Assembly (NCBI RefSeq): GCF_000761155.1
Contig: NZ_CP009533.1
Span: forward strand, 1,984,001-2,048,000
Direction: 5' to 3'
Length of the DNA stretch: 64,000 nucleotides
DNA from: Pseudomonas rhizosphaerae
Lineage (GTDB): Bacteria; Pseudomonadota; Gammaproteobacteria; Pseudomonadales; Pseudomonadaceae
Shown here: piece after piece, positions 30,263-41,073 of the stretch
Numbering within the stretch: position 1 is the stretch's first letter
How the letters are laid out: each line of letters starts with the position of its first letter
Made by a program: the position numbers and the translations under genes
The notes under the pieces: model-generated
Told to the model about the DNA's origin: nothing
The model's database searches: none
Seen by the model: the letters and a program-made list of their open reading frames with translations, nothing else

Positions 30263-31053
30263 ATGTTCGGCATGTTAAGAGGCATCTGGGACTACAGAGG
30301 CTTCATTGCAACTTCCATCAAGAACGAGTTCGTTGCGCGCTTTGCGCGCAGCAAGCTCGGTGGCCTCTGGATGATCATTCATCCGCTGGCCCAGGTCGCT
30401 ATCTATGCGCTCATCCTGTCGAACGTGCTCGGTGCCCGCCTGCCGGGCATCGACAACAAGTACGCCTACGCGCTGTACCTGATTGCCGGCATCCTGGCCT
30501 GGAACCTGTTCGCGGAAATCGTCGGGCGCTGCCTGACGGTGTTCATCGAGCAGGGCAACCTGATGAAGAAGATGCGCTTTCCGCGCATTGCGCTGCCCAT
30601 CATCGTGGTCGGCTCCGCGCTGCTCAACAACCTGCTGCTGTTTGCCGCAGTGTTGATCATCTTCGCCGCGCTCGGCCATGCGCCTAACATGCAGATGTTC
30701 TGGTTGCTGCCGTTGACGCTGACGATCGTTGCACTGGCCGTCGGCATCGGTCTGGTGTTGGGCGTCTTGAACGTGTTCATCCGAGACATCGGCCAAGTCA
30801 TGCCTATCGTGCTGCAAGTGTGGTTCTGGTTCACGCCTATCGTATATTCGATAAACATCGTGCCGGACTATCTGAGAGGCACACTGGACTCCAACCCCAT
30901 GTACCCGATCGTTGCCGCCTACCACAACGTACTGGTGTACAAAGTGCCACCTGATCTTGCGCAGATCGGCGTGGTGGTCTTGATCGCCGTGGGCTTGATG
31001 TTGCTGGGCTTGTTCCTGTTCCGTCGGGCGTCTGCAGAAATGGTGGACTCCCT

Positions 31054-31057
<4 letters not shown>
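30263..31057 (+). CDS. wzm: Polysaccharide ABC transporter, permease (Wzm)
   Basis: A 264-residue ABC-2 type permease with about six membrane helices, opening with FVARFARSKLGGLWMIIHPL, a stretch typical of O-antigen and teichoic acid exporters. Wzm and Wzt move the finished lipid-linked O-polysaccharide across the inner membrane. The AAAGGATAATT before its ATG lies in the end of manB. Its stop overlaps the wzt start (ATGA). Confidence 0.95.
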
Positions 31058-32267
<1,210 letters not shown>

Positions 32268-32268
<1 letters not shown>

Positions 32269-33956
32269 TGGATGACGGTTTCTACAGGGCTTTCGAAGAC
32301 CGCTATCGGGGTTCGCGTGAACTGATCACCGAGCGACTGCGCGTCTATTTGCCATTTCTCGAACCGCTCAAGGGCCTTTATCAGGATTATCCGATACTGG
32401 ACCTTGGCTGCGGTCGTGGCGAATGGCTCGAGTTGCTTCAGCGCGAAGGCTACGCCCCCATGGGCGTTGATCTGGACGAGGGGATGCTGCAGGCCTGTCA
32501 GGCACTGGGATTACCTGCGCGCAATGCGGATGCGCTCGCGGCGCTCAAGGAGCTGCCAGACAACAGCCTGATAGCCGTGACTGGCTTTCACATCGCTGAA
32601 CACATTCCATTCCCGGTGCTGCAAGAGGTGGTCGCCGAGGCCCAGCGCGTGCTGCGCCCGGCCGGGCTACTGATCCTGGAAACGCCTAACGCGGAAAGCC
32701 TCGTCGTCGGGACCAACACGTTCTATCTGGACCCGACCCACGAACGGCCACTGCCAGGCTTGCTGCTTTCGTTTCTGGCAGAGCATTCAGGGTTCGCCAG
32801 GGCCAAGATCGTCCGCCTTCAAGAGCGCGACGAACTGCGCAACGAAGGCCAGAGTATTGGGATCTGGGACGTGATTTCGGGCACCAGCCCGGACTACGCC
32901 GTGGTCGTTCAGAATCCGGCTGGCGCCGAACAACTCGAAGCCTTCGCGTCTGCGTTCGACGCAGCCTATGGTGTCGCGCTGGACCAATTGGCAATGCGTT
33001 ACGACCATGCTCTCGAGCTGCGCCTGAACGCGATCGAAAGCAAGATTGCGCAAGGCCCTGACCAGGAAGCCCAGGGGCAGTTCGTCACCTACCCCGGCCT
33101 GCAAGGCGCACTGGAACGCATCCACATTCATCACGCGGAACAACTGAAGCTGCTGCACGACAACTTCCAACATGCAGCTGACGTCCACGAAGACCGCTTC
33201 AACCAGGCAAGCCGGGCCCAGGAGCAACGTTTCCACGATCTCGTCATTGCTCAGGAGCAGCGCTTCAGCGACGCCGTGGTGGCTCAGGAGCAACGATTCG
33301 TAGAAGCGGCGGCCGCGCAGGAGCAACGCCTCATCGAGTCGTCGGTCGTGCAGGAACAACGGTTCAGTCAAGAAGTCGAGGTGTACCAGCACCGGTTCAG
33401 CGAAAGCGTGATCGATCTGCAGCAGCGGTGCACGCAGCTTCAGAACAGCCTTGCAGAAGCACACCTTCACCACAGTAACGCGGTGCAGGAGCTCGACCAG
33501 GTTCGCACCGAACTCAATGCATCGCTGGGTCATGCCCACCATTGGTACTTGCGCGCCGTGGCGTACGAGCAGCAGTTGCAGGAGATGCAGCGCAGTACCT
33601 TTTGGCGCGTTACCAGTCCGGCGCGCTGGTCGGTTCATACAGTCCGCACCGCCCCGGGTGCAGCGGTCGGCGTCGTGCGCGGCTCCGGGCGCAAGGTCCT
33701 GGGCGCCGCCGTACAGTTCGTTCTGGCTCGGCCGATGCTGCATCAGCGTCTGAACAACGCGCTCAAACGTTCTCCGCGCCTGTACATGGCGCTCAAGAGC
33801 GTCGTGCACAACCACGGGATGATGCCCGATGCCGCGCTGGCATCCAGTCTTCCTTCGGACAGTTCAGTGCCTGCGCACCTGGAAGGCCTGTCGGTTGAAG
33901 CGCGTCAGATTTATCACGACCTGAAAAAAGCTATTGATCAAAAGGACCGGGGCTAA
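32268..33956 (+). CDS. SAM-dependent methyltransferase with coiled-coil stalk
   Basis: A 562-residue protein. Residues 1-240 form a class I methyltransferase: motif I ILDLGCGRGEW at 44-53, then GVDLDEGMLQACQ and GFHIAEHIPF. From residue 310 to 386 there are seven consecutive 11-residue repeats of the form RFxxxxxAQEQ, predicting a long hendecad coiled coil, with more helix to about 460 and a basic C-terminus. Overlap with wzt and the Wzt carbohydrate-binding domain suggest a chain-terminating methyltransferase that also sets chain length, as WbdD does in E. coli O8/O9a. This is inference; no kinase domain is seen here. Confidence 0.85.
33195..33425 (+). repeat. Seven in-frame 33-bp repeats coding the 11-residue stalk repeat
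   Basis: Seven consecutive 33-base units encode RFNQASRAQEQ, RFHDLVIAQEQ, RFSDAVVAQEQ, RFVEAAAAQEQ, RLIESSVVQEQ, RFSQEVEVYQH and RFSESVIDLQQ. The units differ in sequence, so the protein repeat is conserved more than the DNA. Confidence 0.85.
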
Positions 33957-36900
33957 TGCGGATTGTTATAGACATGCAGGGCGCTCAGGTTCATTGCGCC
34001 ACCTCCGAGTCGCCTTGCTACGTCATGGACCTGGTGGAAAGCCTGGTTGAAAACGGTGGAGAGCACGAAATATTCCTGGCCCTGAGCAGCCTGCTCGACG
34101 GGACCATTGAAGCCATTCGTGCGAAGTTTCACGGTGTATTGCCCAGCGAGAACATTCGCGTCTGGTCCGCGCCTGGGCCTGTCGACCTGCACCACGGCGA
34201 AAACGCCGGGCGTGCCAAGGTCGCCGAGCTGGTGCGTGAAACCTTCCTGGCCAACCTCGAGCCGGACCTGTTGCTGCTGTCCCACGCAGCCATTAGTACT
34301 GGCAGTGAAGCTGCGTCGCTCGTAAGCGCGTTGCCCAGCGGTATGTCGATCGGCATGATCGTCGAAAGCGTAAGCGCGTTCGAAGAGGGCGCGCCGCGCC
34401 CGCAGTGGGTGCATCAGTTCGACCGCGAAGGTCAAGCCCACAGCGTATTGCTGCTGCGCCCGCTGGACGTCGAAAGCGTCAGTCAGGCGCTGGATATTCC
34501 CGCCGAGCGGATCATTTCGCTGAACACCGATTCAACCACCGACTTTGGTGAACAGGACCTGCGCAACGACGCGTCGAACGTGCTCGCGCTGCTGGAGCGA
34601 AGTGGCGTTCCTCCATTGGAAAAGCCGGCGTTGCGCCATCGCCTGGCCTACGTCTCGCCTTTGCCACCACAGAAGAGCGGCATTGCCGGGTACAGCGCCG
34701 AGCTGCTGCCCGAGCTCAGCGCCTACTACGACATCGACGTGGTGACTGGCCATCTGGAAGTGACTGACGCGTGGGTGCTGGACAACTGTACGCTGCGCTC
34801 CGTCGACTGGTTCCGGGAAAATGCCTCGAGCTATCAGCGGGTCATCTATCACCTGGGCAACAACCCGATGCATGCCTTCATGTTCGAGTTGCTCGAGGAC
34901 ATTCCAGGCGTCGTGGTGCTGCACGATTTCTATCTGGGCAATGTGCACTGGTATCGCCAGGCGCATGCGCTGAAACCCGGCGCGTGGGTACAGGAGCTGT
35001 ACCAGGGCCATGGTTACAAAGCGGTGGCGGATTTCTTCGAGGACGGCGTGCATGACACGCTTCCCCGCTATCCGGGCAGCCTGGGCGTGCTCAGCAAGGC
35101 CCTGGGGGTGATCGTGCATTCCGAATACTCACTGTCGCTGGCGCGGCATTGGTATGGCAACTCGGAACACTGCTCCATGATTCCGCTGCTGCGTGTCCCC
35201 GCCGCCGCACCCGATCGGGCCAAGGCACGCAAGGCGTTGGGCTTGAAGCCCGACGACTTCGTGGTGTGCACCTTCGGATTCATGGGCAAGACCAAGCTCA
35301 ACCATCGCCTGCTCTCGGCATGGGAATATTCCGAACTCTTAAGCCAGGACCGCAAGTGCAAGTTGTTCTTCGTGGGGCAGAACGAGGCCTCCGACTACGG
35401 CCAGGCCATCGAGGAACAGCTCAAGGCCCGCAAGCAGGCTTCAGGCGTGAATATCGTCGGCTGGACCGACAACTCGACCTACGAACTGTACTTGGCAGCG
35501 GCGGACGTGGGCGTTCAGTTGCGTGAGCTGTCACGTGGCGAAACCTCGGCCGCCGTGCTCGACTGCTTCAACTACGGCCTGGGCACGATCGTCAACGCCA
35601 ACGGCGCCATGGCGGATCTGCCCGACGACGTGCTGATCAAGCTGCCGGACCAGTTCAGCGATACTCAATTGACCGAGGCCCTGGAACAGCTGCGCGGTCA
35701 TCCGCATTTCTGCCGAGAGCTGGGCGACCGGGCTGCCGCCTTCGTGCACGCCGACCACGCCCCCGCACAGTGCGCCAAGCTGTACATGGAGCGTATCGAA
35801 GCGCACTACGAGGAACACAGCCGCTACAAGACCTTCGTGTCGTCGGTGGCCAGTGTCATTGCCAGCGACGAAGCCAACGTCGATATTCTCGAAACCTCCA
35901 AGTGCATCGCGCTCAACCAACCGCCGACCATCGGCCTGCGTCGTATCTACGTCGATGTATCTGCGATGGCTCGCGTCGATTTGCGTACCGGCATCCAGCG
36001 CGTGGTGCGTGCGTTGCTGTTGGCACTGATCGAATCGCCGCCGCCGGGTTACCTGTTCGAGCCCGTGCTGCTGAGCAACGTGGGTGGTGCATGGCACTGG
36101 CGCTACGCGCGCAGTTTCATGATGACGCTCATGGGCTGCCCCAACGAGTGGCTGCGCGATGACCCGGTCGACATGCAGCCGGGGGAGCAATTCCTCGGTC
36201 TGGACTTCTGCGGTTCGTACACCGTCGAAGGCGGCAAAGCCAAGGTCTTTGCCCGCATGCGCGAGCGGGGCGTAAGGACATCGTTCGTGGTCTACGACCT
36301 GATCCCGATCCTGTTCGAGGAGCACTTCCCGCCAGGCACCAAGGATGCCCATGCCCAGTGGCTGTATGAAATCACCCAAGCCGATGCTGCGCTGTGCATT
36401 TCCGCGGCCGTGGCCCACGATCTTCAATATTGGCTGGCTGTCCACGGTGCCCCGCGTCCGGATCACAAACGCCTGGAAACCAGCTGGTTCCACCTCGGCG
36501 CCGACCTGAACTCGTCGGTGCCCAGCACCGGGATGCCGGACGGCGCCGCCGAGATCCTTGCTCGCCTGCGCAGCGCGCCGAGCTTCCTTTCGGTAGGCAC
36601 CATCGAGCCGCGCAAGGGTTACGCCCAGACGCTGGCGGCATTCGACCTGCTATGGGACGAGGGCGAGGAACTGAATCTGGTGTTCGTCGGCAAGGAAGGC
36701 TGGATGGTCGAGAAGCTCGCGGCCAGCGTGCGCAAGCATCCACAGCTGAACAAGCGCCTGTTCTGGCTGGAAGGCATCAGCGACGAATACCTCGAAAAGC
36801 TGTACGAGTCTTCGTCTTGCTTGCTTGCTGCCTCGGAAGGAGAGGGGTTCGGCCTGCCACTGATCGAGGCTGCCCAGCACAAGTTGCCGATCCTGGCCCG

Positions 36901-37183
36901 AGCACTGCCGGTGTTCCGCGAAGTGGCGGGCGAGCATGCTGCTTTCTTCGAAGGCGATACGCCTCGTGCCTTGGCCGATGCGGTGCATCAGTGGGTCCGC
37001 AGCGATGCCGATGGCAAGACGGTCCGGTCCGACGACATGCCGTGGCTGACCTGGAAGCAGAGTGCAGAACAGTTGAAAAAGGCTTTGTTCGGTCTCGAGC
37101 AGATAGCGCCGACGACGATCGTTCAAGCTGCCACCGCGCCCGATGCAGTGCATGAAACGGAGGGCAGTCGGCAGGAATGCTGA
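33956..37183 (+). CDS. Large protein with two GT4-type glycosyltransferase domains
   Basis: A 1075-residue cytoplasmic protein. An N-terminal region of about 220 residues resembles a degenerate sugar-transferase half. It is followed by a GT4-like domain (YVSPLPPQKSGIAGYSAEL, VCTFGFMGKTKLNHRLL, LSRGETSAAVLDCFNYG). A second GT4 domain starts near residue 660 (RRIYVDVSAMARVDLRTGIQ), with FLSVGTIEPRKGYAQTL and the E-x7-E site in EGEGFGLPLIEA (E963, E971). Two active sites suggest addition of two sugars or a polymerising role in O-chain synthesis, as seen for WbdA-like enzymes. The stop of the methyltransferase overlaps its ATG by one base. Confidence 0.85.
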   Translation: MRIVIDMQGAQVHCATSESPCYVMDLVESLVENGGEHEIFLALSSLLDGTIEAIRAKFHGVLPSENIRVWSAPGPVDLHHGENAGRAKVAELVRETFLANLEPDLLLLSHAAISTGSEAASLVSALPSGMSIGMIVESVSAFEEGAPRPQWVHQFDREGQAHSVLLLRPLDVESVSQALDIPAERIISLNTDSTTDFGEQDLRNDASNVLALLERSGVPPLEKPALRHRLAYVSPLPPQKSGIAGYSAELLPELSAYYDIDVVTGHLEVTDAWVLDNCTLRSVDWFRENASSYQRVIYHLGNNPMHAFMFELLEDIPGVVVLHDFYLGNVHWYRQAHALKPGAWVQELYQGHGYKAVADFFEDGVHDTLPRYPGSLGVLSKALGVIVHSEYSLSLARHWYGNSEHCSMIPLLRVPAAAPDRAKARKALGLKPDDFVVCTFGFMGKTKLNHRLLSAWEYSELLSQDRKCKLFFVGQNEASDYGQAIEEQLKARKQASGVNIVGWTDNSTYELYLAAADVGVQLRELSRGETSAAVLDCFNYGLGTIVNANGAMADLPDDVLIKLPDQFSDTQLTEALEQLRGHPHFCRELGDRAAAFVHADHAPAQCAKLYMERIEAHYEEHSRYKTFVSSVASVIASDEANVDILETSKCIALNQPPTIGLRRIYVDVSAMARVDLRTGIQRVVRALLLALIESPPPGYLFEPVLLSNVGGAWHWRYARSFMMTLMGCPNEWLRDDPVDMQPGEQFLGLDFCGSYTVEGGKAKVFARMRERGVRTSFVVYDLIPILFEEHFPPGTKDAHAQWLYEITQADAALCISAAVAHDLQYWLAVHGAPRPDHKRLETSWFHLGADLNSSVPSTGMPDGAAEILARLRSAPSFLSVGTIEPRKGYAQTLAAFDLLWDEGEELNLVFVGKEGWMVEKLAASVRKHPQLNKRLFWLEGISDEYLEKLYESSSCLLAASEGEGFGLPLIEAAQHKLPILARALPVFREVAGEHAAFFEGDTPRALADAVHQWVRSDADGKTVRSDDMPWLTWKQSAEQLKKALFGLEQIAPTTIVQAATAPDAVHETEGSRQEC

Positions 37184-37261
37184 AAGGTCGCAGACGGCGT
37201 TGATGCCGTTCCATGACCCATTGAAAGCGTTGGCCCGAAGGCGTTTTTCGTCGCTGACCGG

Positions 37262-37295
37262 GGCACCGCCAGGGTGCCGACCGTAGCGGTCGGCG
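37262..37295 (+). other. Two adjacent hairpins ending the first O-polysaccharide block
   Basis: GGCACC/GGTGCC and GCCGACC/GGTCGGC stems follow each other about 80 bases past the glycosyltransferase stop and 110 bases before rfbG. No T-tract is present. A TATTAT at 37331-37336 could be a -10 for rfbG, but its -35 is poor. Confidence 0.35.
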
Positions 37296-37403
37296 CGGCC
37301 CTGCTTATACCCAAATGGCTGTTTCCAAGGTATTATTGGCGGCTATATGCGTTCTCCCGTTCGTGGGTCAGGACCGAACTAAACCAATGACGGTGCACGT
37401 GCA

Positions 37404-38486
37404 ATGACAACCCGCCTGAAGCTTGAAGAGCGACTCGTTGGCAAGAAAATTCTGGTCACCGGGCACACCGGTTTCACCGGAAGCTGGGCATGCCTTTGGT
37501 TGACATCTATCGGTGCCGAAGTCGCTGGCTACTCGCTGGCTCCCGACACCACTCCTTCCCTGTATCAGACCATGGGTCTGGACAAGGACGTCGCCAGCAC
37601 ACTGGGCGACATCTGTGATTTCGAATCGCTGCACAAGGCAGTCGAAGCGTTCCAGCCGGAGCTGATCCTTCACCTGGCTGCTCAGCCACTGGTGCGCAAG
37701 TCCTATCGCGAGCCGGTGCAGACATTCCTCGTCAATGCCCAGGGCACTGCCCATGTTCTTGAGGCCGCACGTCTGGTCAAAAGCGTGCGTGGCGTGCTCT
37801 GCATCACCACGGACAAGGTCTACAAGAACAACGAATGGGCCTGGCCATACCGCGAAAACGATCCGTTGGGTGGCAAGGACCCGTATAGCGCCTCCAAGGC
37901 CGCTGCGGAAATGGTCATTCAAAGCTACGCCGCTTCGTATCCTTTCGCGGAAGGCCAGGGCCCAGCCATTGCGACGGCGCGCGGCGGCAACATCATCGGT
38001 GGTGGAGATTGGTCCGAAGATCGCCTAGTGCCGGATTTCGTCCGTGCCGCCATCGACGGCCAGGCCATGACGCTGCGCTACCCGGACGCCACCCGTCCAT
38101 GGCAGCACGTGCTGGCCCTGGTACACGGCTACATGGTGATCCTGGCCGAGCTGGCCTCGGACACACCCGAGCGAGTTGCCAAAGCCTGGAACCTGGGCCC
38201 TCAGGAACTCAAGCAGTATTCGGTCAGAAGTGTCCTCGAACTCATGAGCGAACACTGGCAGCGTCCAGACCTCAAGTACATGGACAACCCTCTGCCTGAA
38301 GCCGGTTCCTTGGCACTCGACAGCTCCATCGCCCGAAACCAGCTGAACTGGATTCCGGTGTGGGACACTGAAGAGGTCGTTCGACAGACCGCGCTGTGGT
38401 ATCGCGACTACTACGCAAACCCTGAAAAGGCCCGAGACATTACCTTGGCCCAGATCAACGAGTGGCGCGCAGGCATCCAGGAGTGA
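37404..38486 (+). CDS. rfbG: CDP-glucose 4,6-dehydratase
   Basis: A 360-residue extended SDR of the RfbG/DdhB group, making CDP-4-keto-6-deoxyglucose from CDP-glucose. The dinucleotide loop is ILVTGHTGFTGSWACLWL, with HLAAQPLVRKSY, CITTDKVYKN and DPYSASKAAAEMVI. The family-specific ATARGGNIIGGGDWSEDRLV is also present. Its substrate is made by RfbF, encoded three genes downstream. No 3-dehydratase (RfbH/DdhC) is in the window, so the keto sugar is probably reduced or epimerised directly, for example by the next gene product. Confidence 0.94.
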   Translation: MTTRLKLEERLVGKKILVTGHTGFTGSWACLWLTSIGAEVAGYSLAPDTTPSLYQTMGLDKDVASTLGDICDFESLHKAVEAFQPELILHLAAQPLVRKSYREPVQTFLVNAQGTAHVLEAARLVKSVRGVLCITTDKVYKNNEWAWPYRENDPLGGKDPYSASKAAAEMVIQSYAASYPFAEGQGPAIATARGGNIIGGGDWSEDRLVPDFVRAAIDGQAMTLRYPDATRPWQHVLALVHGYMVILAELASDTPERVAKAWNLGPQELKQYSVRSVLELMSEHWQRPDLKYMDNPLPEAGSLALDSSIARNQLNWIPVWDTEEVVRQTALWYRDYYANPEKARDITLAQINEWRAGIQE

Positions 38487-39298
38487 TTTACATCCTGGGC
38501 GGACGAGGCCGGCTGGGGCAAGCCCTGGCCGCGCTGTACGAGCCAGGCCAGAGCGTCTGCCTGGACAGGGCAGTGTATGACGCCTGGTCGCAGCCCGATG
38601 CGGCCGGTGCCGTCAGGTCATACTTCTCCCGGTGCACGCCGGTGCCCTCGATCATCTATGTCTGCTCGGGTCTGCTGGACCCGCAGATCCCGGACGACGA
38701 ACTGCTGGCGGTGAATTACCAGTTGCCGCGTAATGTCATCGAAGGTGTCCAAGGGCTGGGCATCAAGGTGGTGACGTTCGGCACGGCCATGGAGCATGGC
38801 CTGGCAACCAACCGTTATGTCCAAAGCAAGGTCAAGCTGAGCGAGTTCGTCGAGCAGTCCGTCGCCCAGGGCGCCCTGGCAACGCATGTGCGCATCCATA
38901 CGCAGTACGGGGAGGGCGAGCCTAGTTCGTTCATGTTCCTCGGTCAGATCCTGACTGCGCTGCGGAACGACACCCCGTTCGCCATGACGCTGGGGCGCCA
39001 GCTGCGTGAATACCATCACGTCGCAGACGACGCCAGGGCCATTCAATTGCTGGTTCAGGAAGCGATTGTCGGTCCGGTGGACTTGTCCCATGGCGAACCG
39101 GTGACGTTGCGCAATCTGGCCGAAGCGATCTTCGAGTCGCTTGGTAAATCCCATCTTCTTCAAGTAGGCAAGCTGCCGGAGCCCGTTCAGGAAAACTTCG
39201 ATACGGTCTTCGTCGTCCCCGAAACACTCCAGACACTTTCATTCAGGGACACCCATCCGGCGGTTGTCGACTACATGAAGTCAAGGATGAATGGTTAA
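38483..39298 (+). CDS. NAD-dependent epimerase/reductase (SDR), probable deoxysugar step
   Basis: A 271-residue short-chain dehydrogenase/epimerase. It starts at a GTG overlapping the rfbG stop (GTGA), giving (M)IYILGGRGRLGQALAALY with the GGxGxxG-type loop. A catalytic tyrosine/lysine pair may be NRYVQSKVKLSEF. HHVADDARAIQLL is the typical C-terminal SDR region. From its position it probably converts CDP-4-keto-6-deoxyglucose to a CDP-6-deoxyhexose, but the stereochemistry cannot be read from sequence. An earlier in-frame GTG at 38462 is less likely because CAGG lies 9 bases before 38483. Confidence 0.8.
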   Translation: MIYILGGRGRLGQALAALYEPGQSVCLDRAVYDAWSQPDAAGAVRSYFSRCTPVPSIIYVCSGLLDPQIPDDELLAVNYQLPRNVIEGVQGLGIKVVTFGTAMEHGLATNRYVQSKVKLSEFVEQSVAQGALATHVRIHTQYGEGEPSSFMFLGQILTALRNDTPFAMTLGRQLREYHHVADDARAIQLLVQEAIVGPVDLSHGEPVTLRNLAEAIFESLGKSHLLQVGKLPEPVQENFDTVFVVPETLQTLSFRDTHPAVVDYMKSRMNG

Positions 39299-40287
39299 TG
39301 CAAGGTTTTGATGCACATATGCTTAGATCAGACAAAAAGCCTTTGGTCTCGATATCCATTCCGGTACTCAACGAGTCGGGCAACCTGGAAAACCTCTACA
39401 AGCGCCTCGTTGCACTGGGCGTGAAGATGGAGAGTCGTTGCGATCTGGAGTTCGTTTTCTCGGACAATCATTCGGACGACACGACCTGGGACATGCTCAC
39501 GGAATTGGCCGCCAGGGATTCGCGGGTTCGGGCCATTCGCTTTTCCAAGAACTATGGCTTCCAACGCTCCATTCTCGCCAACTACATGCACACCCGCGGC
39601 GACGCTGTCATGCAGATCGACGCCGACCTCCAGGACCCACCCGAACTGCTGGAAGCATTCTTCGAGCGCTGGGAGGCGGGTTTCGACGTCGTCTATGGCG
39701 TGCGCCGCAAGCGCCCTGAAAGCTGGCTGCTGAACAACTTCCGCCGTGTGGGCTACTGGGCCATCGACAAGGTCAGCGAGCATCCCATTCCTCGCGACGT
39801 CGGCGACTTCCGCCTGATCGATCGCAAGGTGGTCAATGTCCTGCTCAAGACCAAGACGGCCAACCCCTATCTGCGTGGCATGATTGCCGGCATCGGCTTC
39901 AACCAGACAGGTATCGCCTACGACCGCGATGCGCGCGTGGCCGGCGAAAGCAAGTTCAACGTCAACCGCCTTGTTCGCCTGGGTCTTACCGCCGTCTTCA
40001 ACCATTCCACAGTTCCGCTGCGCGCTGCATCGTTCGTGGGCAGTCTGATACTGGCCGCAAGTCTTATCGGCGCGCTGTATTACGTGGTGTTGAGGGTCTT
40101 TCATCCCGAGTTGCCGCCGGGCCTGGCAAGTATTCATATCCTGGTGCTGTTCGGCATCGGTTTGAATTCATTCCTGCTGGGCATCATTGGCGAGTACATC
40201 CTGCGTATCTATCTGGTATTGCGCGCTGACCCGGTCGCCGTTATCCAGCAAAGTCTCAATTTCGATCCCTCCGATCTCAAATTATAA
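39298..40287 (+). CDS. GT2 polyprenyl-phosphate glycosyltransferase (GtrB/DPM1-like)
   Basis: A 329-residue family 2 transferase. The catalytic domain has VSISIPVLNESGNLENLYKR, FSDNHSDDTTWDML and the metal-binding MQIDADLQDPPELLE. The C-terminus carries two membrane helices (about residues 232-256 and 270-300), the arrangement of GtrB and dolichol-phosphate mannose synthases. Such enzymes charge undecaprenyl phosphate with one sugar for use in the periplasm. Sitting among the rfbG, SDR and rfbF genes, its donor may be the CDP-deoxysugar. Its start overlaps the SDR stop by one base. Confidence 0.9.
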   Translation: MQGFDAHMLRSDKKPLVSISIPVLNESGNLENLYKRLVALGVKMESRCDLEFVFSDNHSDDTTWDMLTELAARDSRVRAIRFSKNYGFQRSILANYMHTRGDAVMQIDADLQDPPELLEAFFERWEAGFDVVYGVRRKRPESWLLNNFRRVGYWAIDKVSEHPIPRDVGDFRLIDRKVVNVLLKTKTANPYLRGMIAGIGFNQTGIAYDRDARVAGESKFNVNRLVRLGLTAVFNHSTVPLRAASFVGSLILAASLIGALYYVVLRVFHPELPPGLASIHILVLFGIGLNSFLLGIIGEYILRIYLVLRADPVAVIQQSLNFDPSDLKL

Positions 40288-40297
40288 GGAGCATAAG

Positions 40298-41065
40298 ATG
40301 AAAGCTGTCATTCTGGCCGGTGGCCTGGGTACTCGCATCGCCGAAGAGTCAGACACCAAGCCAAAACCGATGGTCGAGATCGGCGGCAAGCCGCTGCTGT
40401 GGCACATCATGCGTTCATACGCCAACCACGGCATCAAGGACTTCGTCATCTGCCTGGGCTACAAGGGCTATGTCATCAAGGAGTTCTTCTTCAACTACTA
40501 CCGCCACATGTCGGACATGACCATCGACCTGTCCACCGGTGATACGCAGATCCTCAACAGCCAGGCCGAAGACTGGAAAATCACCCTGGTCGATACCGGA
40601 CCTGAAACCATGACCGGCGGCCGCCTGAAGCGTGTTGCGCCTTATCTGGACAATGAAACGTTCTGCCTGACCTACGGTGACGGCTTGTCCGACATCAACA
40701 TCAGTGCCGAGGTTGAATTCCACCGCCAGCACGGCAAATTGGCTACCGTTGCCGCAGTACAACCGCCTGGCCGTTTCGGCGTGCTGAACATCGACGCGCA
40801 CAACGCTGTGTCCAGCTTCGAGGAAAAACCGAGCGATGAAATCGGCTGGATCAACGGCGGTTTCTTTGTACTGGAACCTCAAGTCATCCAGTACATCGAT
40901 GGCGACAGCATTTCCTGGGAGCGCGAGCCGCTGACCAACTTGGCAAAAGACGGGCAACTGTCGGCGTTCCACCACACCGGTTTCTGGCAGCCGTGCGACA
41001 CCCTGCGTGACAAGCGCGAACTCGAAGCCCTGTGGGCGGCCAACAAAGCCCCGTGGCGGATCTGA
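40298..41065 (+). CDS. rfbF: Glucose-1-phosphate cytidylyltransferase
   Basis: A 255-residue RfbF/DdhA enzyme that makes CDP-glucose from CTP and glucose-1-phosphate. It has the nucleotidyltransferase loop ILAGGLGTRIAEESDTKPKP, MVEIGGKPLLWHIM, and CLTYGDGLSDINI as the metal site. A strong AAGGAG lies before the ATG, and the open frame upstream of it is inside the GT2 gene. This commits the block to CDP-sugar chemistry, distinct from the dTDP and GDP sugars encoded further upstream. Confidence 0.95.
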   Translation: MKAVILAGGLGTRIAEESDTKPKPMVEIGGKPLLWHIMRSYANHGIKDFVICLGYKGYVIKEFFFNYYRHMSDMTIDLSTGDTQILNSQAEDWKITLVDTGPETMTGGRLKRVAPYLDNETFCLTYGDGLSDINISAEVEFHRQHGKLATVAAVQPPGRFGVLNIDAHNAVSSFEEKPSDEIGWINGGFFVLEPQVIQYIDGDSISWEREPLTNLAKDGQLSAFHHTGFWQPCDTLRDKRELEALWAANKAPWRI

Positions 41066-41073
41066 GCAAGCAC

